DNA from: Pseudomonas sp. B33.4
Lineage (GTDB): Bacteria > Pseudomonadota > Gammaproteobacteria > Pseudomonadales > Pseudomonadaceae
Direction of reading: 5' to 3'
DNA: 64,000 nt
NCBI RefSeq assembly: GCF_034555375.1
Contig: NZ_CP140706.1
Coordinates: 3,711,001-3,775,000, forward strand
Part shown: positions 15,748 through 24,084 of the stretch, one piece after another
How the letters are laid out: the number at the start of each line of letters is the position of its first letter
How positions within the stretch are numbered: position 1 is the first letter of the stretch
The notes under the pieces: generated by a model
Database searches by the model: none
Told to the model about the DNA's origin: nothing
What the model saw: only the letters and a program-made list of their open reading frames with translations
Position numbers and translations under genes: made by a program

Positions 15748-16800
15748 ATGGCACTGCACGACGCAATCGCCTTTGAAATCCACGCCGGCGTACTCCCGCG
15801 ACATTTCCGCGCCGCGGACCTTAAAACCATTGGACGCAGGGTTTACCGAAGCCCCACCGACGCCAACCATCGCTACCGCGTGGGTCTGGATTTCTTCGCC
15901 GCCAGTACGATCAGTACGCAGTTGGCAAATCTGTGCGAGCACACCGGTTTTTTTACGCGCAACGGTCAAGCAGCGCGTTACCGACGGGTAGCCAAGGGCG
16001 TATATGAGTTGCTTGGCCTCGATGAAACGCAAGAGCTGACGGCGGAAGTAGAACCCGATTGCGAAATACCGGTTTCGCCGAACTGCCGAAGTCTGAAATC
16101 TTTGGAAGCACGGTTTGCCTGTTACCTTGAGCATGAACCCTTTCAAATTTACGATCGCCGCCGCCGGAAGCTCTATCCAGCCGAGGCGGTCGTTGGGCTG
16201 GACGCGCGATTGAACAACTACTTCTGGCCCTCGCCAGCAGTGAGTTTTACAGCCACCGAGCAAGAGTTGCAGGGTTATATCAAGCGTGCGCAGAAACTCA
16301 TTCCTCATCTAGCTGATAATGCCGACTCGGTGCTGGCGTTGTTCGCGTCCATTTGCAAGTGGGGCGGAGTGCGCGTGCCCACGCAAGATGCCAATGCGGT
16401 CGTCGCCAACCTGCAGCGCGCTGCAAACCGCAACGCTCAGCAGCCAGCCGCGATGAACAGTGCATGGACGAAGCTTTACGCCATGTTTTATCCGGATGCC
16501 TTCGTGATCTACGACTCACGCGTAGCCACTGCATTGGTGGGCATTGCCGAGGCGGTGCTCGACGATGCCGAGCTCGACAGCTTCAAGGCGCAATATCCTG
16601 ACTTGGGTCTTATCGCTGGGCGTGGCGGTAGCCGCCCACGAGCGACCCGTGCCGGTTGGCGCAATGCCTACATGTCCTGGCCGGCGCAGCTCGACGCAAA
16701 CCGCCTTGTTGCGGCCATCTTGCACGCGCTGCAGGCGCGGTCAGGCTTGGCGTATAGCGCCCGACAACTGGAAGCGGTGTTGTTTATGGAAGGCTATTGA
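15748..16800 (+). CDS. uncharacterised protein with possible N-terminal winged-helix region
   Basis: 350-aa soluble protein I do not recognise. Residues about 40-90 (LDFFAASTISTQLANLCEHTG, then ARYRRVAKGVYELLG) look like a winged-helix DNA-binding module of the type found at the start of some restriction- and defence-associated proteins. The C-terminal half has WTKLYAMFYPDAFVIYDSRVATALVGIAEAVL (about 235-265), resembling helical DNA-glycosylase-like domains. An ATG at 15748 is used; a TTG four codons earlier is possible. It opens the accessory stretch and is followed by AT-richer DNA. A DNA-related function is inference only. Confidence 0.72.
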   Translation: MALHDAIAFEIHAGVLPRHFRAADLKTIGRRVYRSPTDANHRYRVGLDFFAASTISTQLANLCEHTGFFTRNGQAARYRRVAKGVYELLGLDETQELTAEVEPDCEIPVSPNCRSLKSLEARFACYLEHEPFQIYDRRRRKLYPAEAVVGLDARLNNYFWPSPAVSFTATEQELQGYIKRAQKLIPHLADNADSVLALFASICKWGGVRVPTQDANAVVANLQRAANRNAQQPAAMNSAWTKLYAMFYPDAFVIYDSRVATALVGIAEAVLDDAELDSFKAQYPDLGLIAGRGGSRPRATRAGWRNAYMSWPAQLDANRLVAAILHALQARSGLAYSARQLEAVLFMEGY

Positions 16801-17249
16801 GCTGGAGAAATACAATTGGCGTGGGCCAGGTTTCCAATTTGGTCATTCAATTTTCTGCGGGACTTGTCTATACACCCACCATCGACGCAGGACCAATCCA
16901 CCTAAGTCCGGTGTCAATGGCGGCTGCCTTGAAGGGGTCAACCCTAGTGACCCGGGCGAGGTGCCTGTTGCGGATGGTGGGCCATGGACAATCCATCCGG
17001 GATTGTTGCGGCGCGCCTTCGTTAGGCACCGAGACTACTTCGATTGACGACGTTGCCTACAAACCCACCGGAATCCGCTGCTTGTACGCTTGGAACGGGC
17101 CTTCTATCGTTTGCCAGCCACCGAACTACAGTAGCCGCATAGGTGGTCACAAATTTAATGGGCGTTTTGCTGCTCCTTTTAGAGTGATGCGCGCTACGCA
17201 AATAAAGTTCGCCAACCCAAGCATAAAAACTTTCACTAAAACAAAGATC
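16801..17249. other. 449-bp non-coding stretch, partly a decayed leader
   Basis: No gene can be supported here. GC falls towards the right side. Bases 17053-17165 are a diverged copy of the leader found at 23.7 and 26.3 kb (annotated separately). The remainder shows no repeat, RNA gene or promoter I can name. Confidence 0.5.
17053..17165 (+). repeat. truncated, diverged copy of the DUF6124 leader
   Basis: Blocks TTGCCTAC, GAATCCGC, CTTGTACG and TATCGTTT occur in the same order and spacing as in the leaders at 23.8 and 26.4 kb. An AGTAGCC element is found where those leaders carry element A. Elements B and C are not found downstream, so the copy appears truncated. It lies 85 bp before the small membrane-protein gene. 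Confidence 0.55.
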
Positions 17250-17585
17250 ATGAGAATGAATCACAAAAAACTCGGTTCCGGGATGCAAAGTTTCCTGTCG
17301 TGGGTCTTTATTCTTTTATTTATTACCTGCACCAACACCCTCATCTACCTCTCCTCCCTCCTGGATTTCAAAGAAAGCGCAAATCTCATTTTTGTATTTA
17401 GCTTTTATCTCATCGCTTACATGGCAGCTTTGTTTTTTCTATCAAAGACATGGCAATGCCTACACAGACTCCTAGCCCCCGAACCACTACCAATCGAAAA
17501 AATAGTCGTCACTCATGAGGTAACGTTTGAAGAACTTGAAAAAATCAAGTCGCTCTTGGCAGAGATGAGGTCTTTAAAAAAGTAA
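17250..17585 (+). CDS. small hypothetical two-pass membrane protein
   Basis: 111-aa protein with two hydrophobic segments (about 14-34 SFLSWVFILLFITCTNTLIY and 45-65 LIFVFSFYLIAYMAALFF) and a hydrophilic C-terminal helix rich in Glu/Lys (TFEELEKIKSLLAEMRSLKK). Base composition is clearly more AT-rich than its neighbours, suggesting horizontal origin. The ATG at 17250 is chosen because upstream in-frame sequence lies in non-coding DNA; a second ATG is two codons on. The decayed leader lies just upstream. Family and function are unknown. Confidence 0.55.
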   Translation: MRMNHKKLGSGMQSFLSWVFILLFITCTNTLIYLSSLLDFKESANLIFVFSFYLIAYMAALFFLSKTWQCLHRLLAPEPLPIEKIVVTHEVTFEELEKIKSLLAEMRSLKK

Positions 17586-17670
17586 GGTTTTTTGCTCTCC
17601 GGCACCAGTCGGGTAGGCTGGCGCTTTTGCGCAAACAATTTGCCCCCGCAAGGACGCACAGGACTGACCC

Positions 17671-19020
17671 ATGAACACAACACAAGAATGGCTGATCCGA
17701 TTGGCACGCAAGCAAGGACAGCCTGCCACTTATGAGGACTATCGGCGCAACGAGGCGCTGGAGATACTCGCTCACTTCGGCAACACCGGCTCATGGGCAG
17801 ACGTGAGCAATCACGCCAACGGTTTTGTTCGGGAAGTCGCTGTCCGAGAACTGTGCAGGCAGCCTTCTGCCGAAGCATTAGTGGTGCTGATCGAGCGTCT
17901 GAACGATTGGGTCCCGCAGGTACGCGACCTGGCAGCGGCAGGCCTGCAACACTACTTGTCTCCCGCCCACACCCAGGCTTGGTTGTCCGCACTTGAACCG
18001 TTGATGGGACTGTCAGCGCAACGCCGGGTCGACCACAGCCAGACGCTGTCGACGGTGCGCGCACTGCTGCAATCGGCGGAATGCCGGGATGAGGTGTATG
18101 CCGACTTCTTGCATCGTCAGGGCAAAACCGCGCGCTACCTGTTTACGCTGTTGCTGGAAAACCCTGAAAATCCCGAAACCCTGCTCCGTAGTGCTCTGGC
18201 GCATCGCGAGTTGACCGTACGTTTGATGGCGGTGCCGGCGAGTACGATGTTGCCGGCGGCGAAAAGTCTGCCGTTGCTCGTTGAAGCGATGTCACGCCCG
18301 GGCGGCAAAATCCGCGTGCGCGTGCTGTATGCGCTGCTGCCGCTGCTCGCCGATCCGCAACCTGTTCTGCGCGAAGCCTTGTTGGATGTGTCACCGGCAG
18401 TGCGCAATCTGGCGCTGTGGGCCGCATCGCGTAACGACGTTGATGCGCATGCCGTGCTGGCCGAACGCTTGAGTCAACCTTTGCCCACGGCGAAACAACA
18501 CTGGCTGGGCGTGCTCGGCCTGACCAGTGAACTCACTGGCACGTTGCCAGAGCACTGGCATGCCCGCGCATTACGCTCGGCTTTTGTCACCGTGCGACAG
18601 GCCGCAGCGCGCCTGCTTCGCGATAATCAATTGCCAGAACTGTTCGCGGCACTCGATGACCCGTCGGATAAAGTTTTTTCGGTAGTGATTGCGCGACTGG
18701 ACAAAGTGTCCTGGCCGTTGTTGATCCGTGGAGTGACAGCCAAACTTGATCAAGACTGGTATGAACTCCCGTTGGCGCGGCGCAGCGCCATTTTCCAGCT
18801 GCTGCCGACCTGGCAACAAATCGGCTACTTGTTAGGCCGCCTCGACACGGGGCATGCCGGACAAACTTACTGGATAGGTCAAATCGAAGGGTGGTGCGAC
18901 CGGCAGTATCTGGCCGCCGATCCGGTAACGCCCAAGGCCGAGCGCGAAGCAATGCGGGAAAAGATTCGAGAGTTGACGGCACAAGGACTGATCCGCTCAG
19001 GTGTACGTTTGCTCTCCTGA
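17671..19020 (+). CDS. HEAT-repeat protein
   Basis: 449-aa soluble, almost wholly alpha-helical protein. Successive helical pairs with the HEAT pattern are visible, for example VREVAVRELCRQPSAEALVVLIERL, VPQVRDLAAAGLQ, and KIRVRVLYALLPLLADPQPVLREALLDVSPAVRNLALW. HEAT solenoids are protein-binding scaffolds and no catalytic motif is present. ATG at 17671 follows AGGA at good spacing. Codon use returns to the genome norm here. Partner and function are unknown. Confidence 0.8.
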   Translation: MNTTQEWLIRLARKQGQPATYEDYRRNEALEILAHFGNTGSWADVSNHANGFVREVAVRELCRQPSAEALVVLIERLNDWVPQVRDLAAAGLQHYLSPAHTQAWLSALEPLMGLSAQRRVDHSQTLSTVRALLQSAECRDEVYADFLHRQGKTARYLFTLLLENPENPETLLRSALAHRELTVRLMAVPASTMLPAAKSLPLLVEAMSRPGGKIRVRVLYALLPLLADPQPVLREALLDVSPAVRNLALWAASRNDVDAHAVLAERLSQPLPTAKQHWLGVLGLTSELTGTLPEHWHARALRSAFVTVRQAAARLLRDNQLPELFAALDDPSDKVFSVVIARLDKVSWPLLIRGVTAKLDQDWYELPLARRSAIFQLLPTWQQIGYLLGRLDTGHAGQTYWIGQIEGWCDRQYLAADPVTPKAEREAMREKIRELTAQGLIRSGVRLLS

Positions 19021-19125
19021 ATGATCCGGACTGTTGATTAATACAACTGCTACCTTTCCTCCTTTACATGGAACGACGGTCGATCATTGTTCTCTACCGC
19101 TGAACCTACAGCGGAGGGATTGACC

Positions 19126-19602
19126 ATGATTGCCCCTGAAACCGGTATGAAACCGGGTGAGCGTTATCGCATTGAAAGCGTCGAGCGCGCGCCGCAATTT
19201 TCCGGATTTTTCCTCGACGGCAAGTATTACCTGGGCCCCGAGTTGCAAACGGCCGTGGGCTGGCTTGAAGGGCAGAATTTCCTGTATGACCAACTCGATC
19301 CCAATGGCGAACCGGTTTATCCGGACAGGATCGTCGGCACGATCGCCGCACGGACACTGGCGCTGACAGACGGCCTGCGTCTGAGCATCGAGGAAATGCC
19401 GTTTCAGGCAGAGGTCGTTACGCCATTCCGGTCATTTGACGAAGTGATCGTTGAACCCCGACCACTGACGATATCGCAGCGGCAGACAGCAGCAGGCTTG
19501 CGCCAACCGATGCAACCTTCGGCGCTCCTGGTTGCAGGCGCTGCATTGCTGGTCGGGCTGTGCCTGTTGGCGATCAATCGTTCTGGTCGTCGAGTCAGGT
19601 AG
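19126..19602 (+). CDS. hypothetical protein with C-terminal membrane anchor
   Basis: 158-aa protein. The soluble part (1-128) has beta-rich character with aromatic residues (FFLDGKYYLGPELQTAVGWLEG). A single hydrophobic segment at about 132-150 (SALLVAGAALLVGLCLLAIN) followed by Arg-rich NRSGRRVR suggests a tail anchor with the bulk in the cytoplasm. The ATG at 19126 has GGAGGG seven bases upstream, better than a TTG at 19087. Family not recognised. Confidence 0.65.
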   Translation: MIAPETGMKPGERYRIESVERAPQFSGFFLDGKYYLGPELQTAVGWLEGQNFLYDQLDPNGEPVYPDRIVGTIAARTLALTDGLRLSIEEMPFQAEVVTPFRSFDEVIVEPRPLTISQRQTAAGLRQPMQPSALLVAGAALLVGLCLLAINRSGRRVR

Positions 19603-19647
19603 CCTTCACAGAGCGGGTGGTGGCCGTTGCCTTGTCGCTGCCCGCGC

Positions 19648-20082
19648 TCAAAAGCCAAGTACAGCGCTTGCTTCGCGCATGAAGATTTCCACGGTTTTCG
19701 GACCGATGCCGTCGAACTCCAACAGCCGTTTCTCAAACGCCTGGCGATCAGCGCTGGCCTCGACCATATGGCTGACCTTGCCCGCGTACTCGTCGTTTAA
19801 CCGGCGTGCCAAGGCGTGCAGCCGTACGGCGGTAGTCTCGTCATAACGCACGTAATGCGCCTCCCCGAGCATCGCGACCAGTTCACGATGGCTGCATGCG
19901 GCCAGTTTGCGCGGTGTATCGCGCCCGTGTTTATCGGCAATCACCCGATAGGCTTCGGCGGCGATTTCGGCCTGTATCCGCTTGCCCATCAGGAAACTGG
20001 CAAGCAGCCATTTGAACAGTGCAGCGTCATCGTCGTGCTTGAGCTGAATAGCCAGATCCTCGGCACTGATCGTCTTGTTCAC
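19648..20082 (-). CDS. HhH-GPD/endonuclease III-like protein, short
   Basis: 144-aa protein with a C-terminal helix-hairpin-helix (LLEFDGIGPKTVEIFMREA) preceded by helices resembling the start of the HhH-GPD fold (LFKWLLASFLMGKRIQAEIAAEAYRVI). Base-excision glycosylases of this family are about 210 aa or more and carry a catalytic Asp/Lys pair. Here the protein is shorter and no clear Gly/Pro-Asp active site or iron-sulfur cysteines are seen, so DNA binding is likelier than glycosylase activity. Start is GTG at 20082 with a strong GGAGGT five bases upstream. Confidence 0.75.
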   Translation of the reverse strand: MNKTISAEDLAIQLKHDDDAALFKWLLASFLMGKRIQAEIAAEAYRVIADKHGRDTPRKLAACSHRELVAMLGEAHYVRYDETTAVRLHALARRLNDEYAGKVSHMVEASADRQAFEKRLLEFDGIGPKTVEIFMREASAVLGF

Positions 20083-20276
20083 CGGGACCTCCGGGGGTGA
20101 ATTCGTTGAGTCTGTTCGTCCGCGTGTCTGCTTGGCAGACGCTCGATCTTTAGGCCACCGCCGGTTCCAACCGTTCAAAGCAAAACAATTGTCAGCAGCC
20201 TGAAACAAACCCCGAAAATCCTTTGAATTTTTTGGGTCGGCAAAACTCATTTGCGTATGAGCGTAAGGAGGAACGC

Positions 20277-20525
20277 ATGAGCAACGTCGACATCTTCGTC
20301 ATCGAATACAAACTTCACGGCCAGCCAAAATCATTCGTCATCCGCGCGAAAACCATGCGCAATGCCGATGCCTGGCATTGGGCGAGTTGCGATGCCGGCA
20401 TCGCGCCAATTCCCAAACCCGGCAAACCACCGTTGAAAGTCATCTCCAAACCCCAGGCCGAGCGCTTTGGCATTACCGAAGTTAAGTGGCGTGAAACGGC
20501 GACCGTGAACTGGACAGAAGCATAG
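20277..20525 (+). CDS. small conserved pseudomonad protein (possibly DUF6555)
   Basis: 82-aa protein starting MSNVDIFVIEYKLHGQPKSF, with the block AWHWASCDAGIAPIPK in the middle and PQAERFGITEVKWRE near the end. I think this is the DUF6555-type family widespread in Pseudomonas, but I cannot confirm it. The ATG at 20277 has AAGGAGG six bases upstream, a strong site. It is divergent from the HhH gene. No function is known to me. Confidence 0.75.
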   Translation: MSNVDIFVIEYKLHGQPKSFVIRAKTMRNADAWHWASCDAGIAPIPKPGKPPLKVISKPQAERFGITEVKWRETATVNWTEA

Positions 20526-20618
20526 TCATGCTCAAACAGATCGGTAACACGCTGGATGGTGGGATTGGGCAGTCGCCGTGAGGATCCTCAAGCGCCTCGC
20601 CGACGCCAGGCGGATACA

Positions 20619-20648
20619 AACCCGGGCATCCCGCGGATGTCTCGGGTT
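20619..20648. terminator. imperfect hairpin between convergent genes
   Basis: Outer stem AACCCG/CGGGTT and inner stem CATCC/GGATG lie between the convergent ends of the genes at 20277-20525 and 20666-20983. No T-run, so termination is possible but unproven. Confidence 0.3.
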
Positions 20649-20665
20649 GGCACGTAAACTAGAAA

Positions 20666-20983
20666 TTAGCGCCTGCTTTTGGGTGGCCCATAGAGTTCGG
20701 TTTCCCAGTCCTCAAAAGGCGGTTTTACTTCGAAAGACCGATCGCAGTATGACCGTAGGTAGTCAGTCGCCCTTTTTTGCGCGTGAGTGAAATTAAGGAC
20801 ATTGCCTTCGTCGTCCATCTCTATGACATTCGCAAATATCGCAAAGACCTGTTCAATCGCACTGGGCTCTGAGCCATACATATCGAGGTACTTCACGTCC
20901 TCGAGCATGTAGTGGCTTCCACTGGCCATGAAGTATGCGAACGTTCGGAGTGCTCCGCTGAAATCGTTACTTAGCTTTTTCAT
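20666..20983 (-). CDS. hypothetical acidic/aromatic protein, immunity-like size
   Basis: 105-aa soluble protein, MKKLSNDFSGALRTFAYFMA..., with conserved-looking blocks AIEQVFAIFANVIEMDDEGNVLNF and a PPFEDWETELY ending. The composition (acidic, aromatic, compact) is typical of small immunity proteins of polymorphic toxin systems and of uncharacterised DUF families; I cannot name one. Shine-Dalgarno is weak. The neighbours are also small unknown genes on both strands, consistent with an accessory patch. Confidence 0.65.
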   Translation of the reverse strand: MKKLSNDFSGALRTFAYFMASGSHYMLEDVKYLDMYGSEPSAIEQVFAIFANVIEMDDEGNVLNFTHAQKRATDYLRSYCDRSFEVKPPFEDWETELYGPPKSRR

Positions 20984-21083
20984 ATCAGGATCTTGTAGGC
21001 AACATTAAGGATTTGATTGAGAAGCGATTTTCATCTCCCCCCCTGAGCGAGCAAAGCAAATGGCCCGGCCCGTTAGCTGGTCG

Positions 21084-21647
21084 CTATGAATACTCCTCAA
21101 CGCCGGGCGGTCGTTTTATGCCGCGCAGGGTGCGATAGCAAACGCCATTCCCATAAACCAGCCACTTCTCTCCGGCTTTGGCTTTGTGAACCAAGGCTTG
21201 CAGCATGCGGACAAGCCGCAAAACTCGGTTCCTGAACAACAAGGGTTGAACCGGCCGCACGGGTTGCCCTGGATAGTGAACGGTACCTAGATGCTCGCGC
21301 CAACGAGCCGGTCGCTGACAGAGCTCCGTTTCCAGGTTATTTAAAATCTCCAACGCGTCATCCAGGTCATCACCTTTGAGCTGGAACTTCACGTTTATCG
21401 TTCCAATGCCTATTCCCGCATCTCTTTGCGCATATTGTTCAAAAGCAGATGCAATCAGAGAAAAGTATCCATGCGAATGAAAGGAATCAGTATTGAAAGC
21501 AATTAGGTCCTGATCGTCCAGCAACCATGATCGGTCTATATTTTTCGGGGTGTATAAGCCGAGGACGTGACGCACGGGACTGCACCTGATTACTGGCTGA
21601 CTAACGGAAGACCTAGCGTAAGAGGAGCTCCATCTATTTGCTATCAT
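21084..21647 (-). CDS. hypothetical protein, possibly 5'-eroded
   Basis: About 187 aa from the ATG at 21647. Credible protein sequence begins only at about residue 25 (VRHVLGLYTPKNIDRSWLLDDQD) and continues through FQLKGDDLDDALEILNNLETELCQRP to a basic C-terminus (LRGIKRPPGVEEYS). The N-terminal 24 residues are Ser/Arg-rich and unlike a normal start, and no good Shine-Dalgarno is seen. The gene may be truncated at its 5' end or start at an internal GTG. No family recognised. Confidence 0.5.
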   Translation of the reverse strand: MIANRWSSSYARSSVSQPVIRCSPVRHVLGLYTPKNIDRSWLLDDQDLIAFNTDSFHSHGYFSLIASAFEQYAQRDAGIGIGTINVKFQLKGDDLDDALEILNNLETELCQRPARWREHLGTVHYPGQPVRPVQPLLFRNRVLRLVRMLQALVHKAKAGEKWLVYGNGVCYRTLRGIKRPPGVEEYS

Positions 21648-21751
21648 CCTGATGCTTTTTTGTGGCCGAATGCGCGAGCGGCACGCCCACGTAGCGTCTC
21701 GCGTTGGCCACCAGCGGTCCGGCAATTCGACTATTCATGTAAGGCACGTTA

Positions 21752-22039
21752 ATGATCTCCGAATTGGCAGTCTCGAATCTTTTATGGCCATGGCGCGGGG
21801 ATGCCGATACCGGGCTGATGCAACGCTGCAAGGAGTCATGGGACACACCGCTAATCCATTTGAGCGATCTGATGGTCGCTACTTTTTTGAATCAAAATAT
21901 CGCGCCCGCACACCTGTTGATCGAGGCAAAACACCGCATCGAAGCGCGGGAAAGAGATGGCTCCGAGTACTTCGACGGCCAGCTTCTCGAAGCGATAGAA
22001 CATGTGAGGTCTCGGGGGCTGGATTTTTCTGGAGTTTGA
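21752..22039 (+). CDS. hypothetical protein, first of a pair
   Basis: 95-aa protein beginning MISELAVSNLLWPWRGDADTG. It is mostly helical and acidic (HLLIEAKHRIEARERDGSEYFDG). ATG at 21752 follows AAGG at seven bases. The next gene starts two bases after its stop, so the two form a tight operon. The family is unknown; the operon of two small acidic proteins resembles immunity-type cargo but no toxin is adjacent. Confidence 0.65.
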   Translation: MISELAVSNLLWPWRGDADTGLMQRCKESWDTPLIHLSDLMVATFLNQNIAPAHLLIEAKHRIEARERDGSEYFDGQLLEAIEHVRSRGLDFSGV

Positions 22040-22040
22040 T

Positions 22041-22481
22041 ATGGGGTTCTCCACCACGCTATGGGGGTGGTACGGTCAAAATGAGTACAAGCGGGTTCTT
22101 GCCGTATGCGAGGTAATCGAAGCGCTTGGGTTTCTGGCCCAAACCTCGGACATACAGCAGACAACTATTCCGGATTGCCCCGCCTGTGAAGTCTGGTCCG
22201 ACATGATTCTTCCGATAGAAAAGGTCCTTTCAATCTGCGGAAGCGGGCTACCGGAGGACGTGAAAAGCCGGCTGGAAGACATTTGGCAGCGATGCAATAG
22301 CCTTACCGAGGCCGCATTTCATTGCCATGATCGCCTGATCTTTGAGCATGAAGAATGGATGCCCATCAGGACGCGAGCCACAGAGCTGATGGCTTTAATG
22401 GAGTCGTCGGAAATCCACCCATTCCTGGGTGACCTGCAATTGGACTGTAAAAAGTTGCTCTCGGAACAATTCGCTGAGTAG
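22041..22481 (+). CDS. hypothetical protein, second of a pair
   Basis: 146-aa acidic helical protein (MGFSTTLWGWYGQNEYKRVL...), Cys-containing (PDCPACEVWSDM, CHDRLIF). It starts with GGAG eight bases upstream, inside the end of the preceding gene, implying coupled translation. No signal peptide or membrane segment, and the family is not recognised. A strong inverted repeat lies 44 bp downstream. Confidence 0.65.
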   Translation: MGFSTTLWGWYGQNEYKRVLAVCEVIEALGFLAQTSDIQQTTIPDCPACEVWSDMILPIEKVLSICGSGLPEDVKSRLEDIWQRCNSLTEAAFHCHDRLIFEHEEWMPIRTRATELMALMESSEIHPFLGDLQLDCKKLLSEQFAE

Positions 22482-22524
22482 TTCACGCTTACCAGATCGG
22501 TTTTACGCTTCAACAGTTGAGTGA

Positions 22525-22575
22525 ATGCGCAGCACCGCCGACCTGAATGAGCGGCAAGTCGGCGGTGCTGCGCAT
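22525..22575. terminator. 18-bp perfect inverted repeat between convergent genes
   Basis: ATGCGCAGCACCGCCGAC and its exact complement GTCGGCGGTGCTGCGCAT are separated by 15 bases, between the convergent ends of the pair above and the dehydrogenase-like gene (stop at 22581). It is probably a bidirectional terminator, though no T-run is present on either side. Confidence 0.6.
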
Positions 22576-22580
22576 GACGG

Positions 22581-23588
22581 TTACTGCACTCGTAGTTCCA
22601 GCAGCTCACCGCCCTCTTTACTCAAACGCTCCAGATACGCACTGGCATCGAGCAACTGATAAGGGAAGTACAGACCTGCCGGAGTGGGTGGTTTGCCATC
22701 CAGCCCAAGCAGTCGTTCCAATAACATGGCCACACTGAGCCCTGTCAACGCTGCGGCACCTGCCGGGTGAACGACGGCATGCCGTGTGTGCAACGCCCGA
22801 CCCTTGCGATCCTCGCCGACCATTTCGATGAGGATCTCGGTCGACATCGGCCGACCCGCGCGTCGCGAAGAACTCACCCCGCTGGCCAGATTGAACTGCA
22901 CATTTGGCGCGTCGGTGGCGGCAGCCAGCCCGGTAACATCAATGGACGAGAAGCCAGAGGCTTGCATCGACGTGCCGTCCACCGCCCGGAAGCTGACATT
23001 ATGCTCCTCACCTTCACGCCAGACGTAATTGCCATCGCGCCGCGTCAGGGCGGCGGGCAGCATTTTGCTCAAGTGTTCAAAATCTTTAGCCACGGTCGGC
23101 CCGCCGCCGTCCTGCTCGTCAACCAACGCATCAATGCGTATGTCGCGCACCCGGGCAAAGGCTTCAGCAATGTGCAGCGCCGCCACCGTCGTCGCGCCCA
23201 CCATCCATTCGTAACCCAGCACGATGGGGGACGCGTCAGGGCGATGGATGTAGCTGGCGATTTGCGGCGCAATCTCGAAAATGCCGGACGAAATGCTCAG
23301 ATGCGGCACCTTGCGCTGCTGCGCAAAACGCAACCCGGCCAGGGAATGATCCATGTAGAAAACCGCCACGGCGCTGATCGGGCGATTGCCCAATCCCAGG
23401 TCATCTGCCGCAGGATCAATGACCACCCCCTGCGCCCCGCCCATTTCCTCGGCGGCTTGTTGAGCTTTGGCCAGGTCGCGGCCGCCGATCAGCAACGGGA
23501 CGTCGGGATGGGCGGCGCGCAGGGCTTTGGCAGAACGGTGGCCGATGGCGCCGGAGCCACCCAGAAACAAAATCGGATGAACTGACAT
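22581..23588 (-). CDS. saccharopine-dehydrogenase-like NAD(P)-binding protein
   Basis: 335-aa protein with an N-terminal Rossmann motif PILFLGGSGAIGHRSAKALRAAHP, followed by LLIGGRDLAKAQ, the arrangement of saccharopine dehydrogenase-like and related short oxidoreductases. The C-terminal part (VREGEEHNVSFRAVDG..., AVVHPAGAAALTGLSVAML) is the usual substrate-binding half. Start follows AGGAAGG. It stands alone, so the substrate is unknown. A second, unrelated-looking member of the same superfamily is at 37018-38145. Confidence 0.85.
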   Translation of the reverse strand: MSVHPILFLGGSGAIGHRSAKALRAAHPDVPLLIGGRDLAKAQQAAEEMGGAQGVVIDPAADDLGLGNRPISAVAVFYMDHSLAGLRFAQQRKVPHLSISSGIFEIAPQIASYIHRPDASPIVLGYEWMVGATTVAALHIAEAFARVRDIRIDALVDEQDGGGPTVAKDFEHLSKMLPAALTRRDGNYVWREGEEHNVSFRAVDGTSMQASGFSSIDVTGLAAATDAPNVQFNLASGVSSSRRAGRPMSTEILIEMVGEDRKGRALHTRHAVVHPAGAAALTGLSVAMLLERLLGLDGKPPTPAGLYFPYQLLDASAYLERLSKEGGELLELRVQ

Positions 23589-23684
23589 GGGTATCCTTCC
23601 TCGTCTTTTTTGGGTTGCAACCTAGTGTTGGTGCGTGCCCGGCCGCGAGGGTTCCAAGCCATTGCCTGAGCTACAGGGCGGGCC

Positions 23685-24084
23685 GACGAATGTCATTTTG
23701 AACGGCGTGTTGATGATGCGTGTTTAGGAGTTTTCCGTAGCTGTTTAAAAGACACGTCGCGTTACCGGCTCAAGGCTACAACTTCTTGCGCCATTGCCTA
23801 CGACTACGCCAGAATCCGCCGGCTTGTGCGTCTGGGATGCAGGTTTTATCGTTTCCGGGTCACTGAAAAACAGTGATGGGGTTTGGTAGCCCGTTTCCAT
23901 ATGACGCATAACGTCACCGTGCGCAGATGCTTTTTCAGCATTTGTCTTATGGTGGCCATGCGCAGGGCGTCCTCGGGCGCGCCGGATTTTCCATATGGGC
24001 CGGTCTACCAACCTTCGTATGGCCACCACCTTTCGTTTGGTAGCGAAGGTGATGGCTCCTTAAGTCCCATATGGAGCTTCATCT
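23685..24084 (+). ncRNA. long structured leader with P4-CI-like A/B/C elements, copy 1
   Basis: The 400 bp before DUF6124 copy 1 carry no credible gene but strong RNA-type structure. Element A (TTTGGTAG, 23882-23889) and element C (TTTGGTAG, 24036-24043) are both complementary to element B (CTACCAA, 24005-24011). B lies inside a hairpin whose outer stem is GGTGGCCAT (23951-23959) with ATGGCCACC (24019-24027). This is the logic of phage P4 CI RNA, where seqB pairs with seqA or seqC to control transcription. All three elements change together in copy 2. Homology to P4 is inferred from layout, not proven. Confidence 0.65.

Noticed and set aside
16544..17047. Open frame overlapping the end of the winged-helix-like protein and the gap
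   Set aside because: Out of frame with a supported gene, with Cys/Arg/Pro-rich shadow composition and no start signal.
23745..24029. Antisense open frame over leader copy 1
   Set aside because: It lies across the structured leader, has no Shine-Dalgarno, and its counterpart on copy 2 is a different length and sequence; the RNA structure explains the conservation better.
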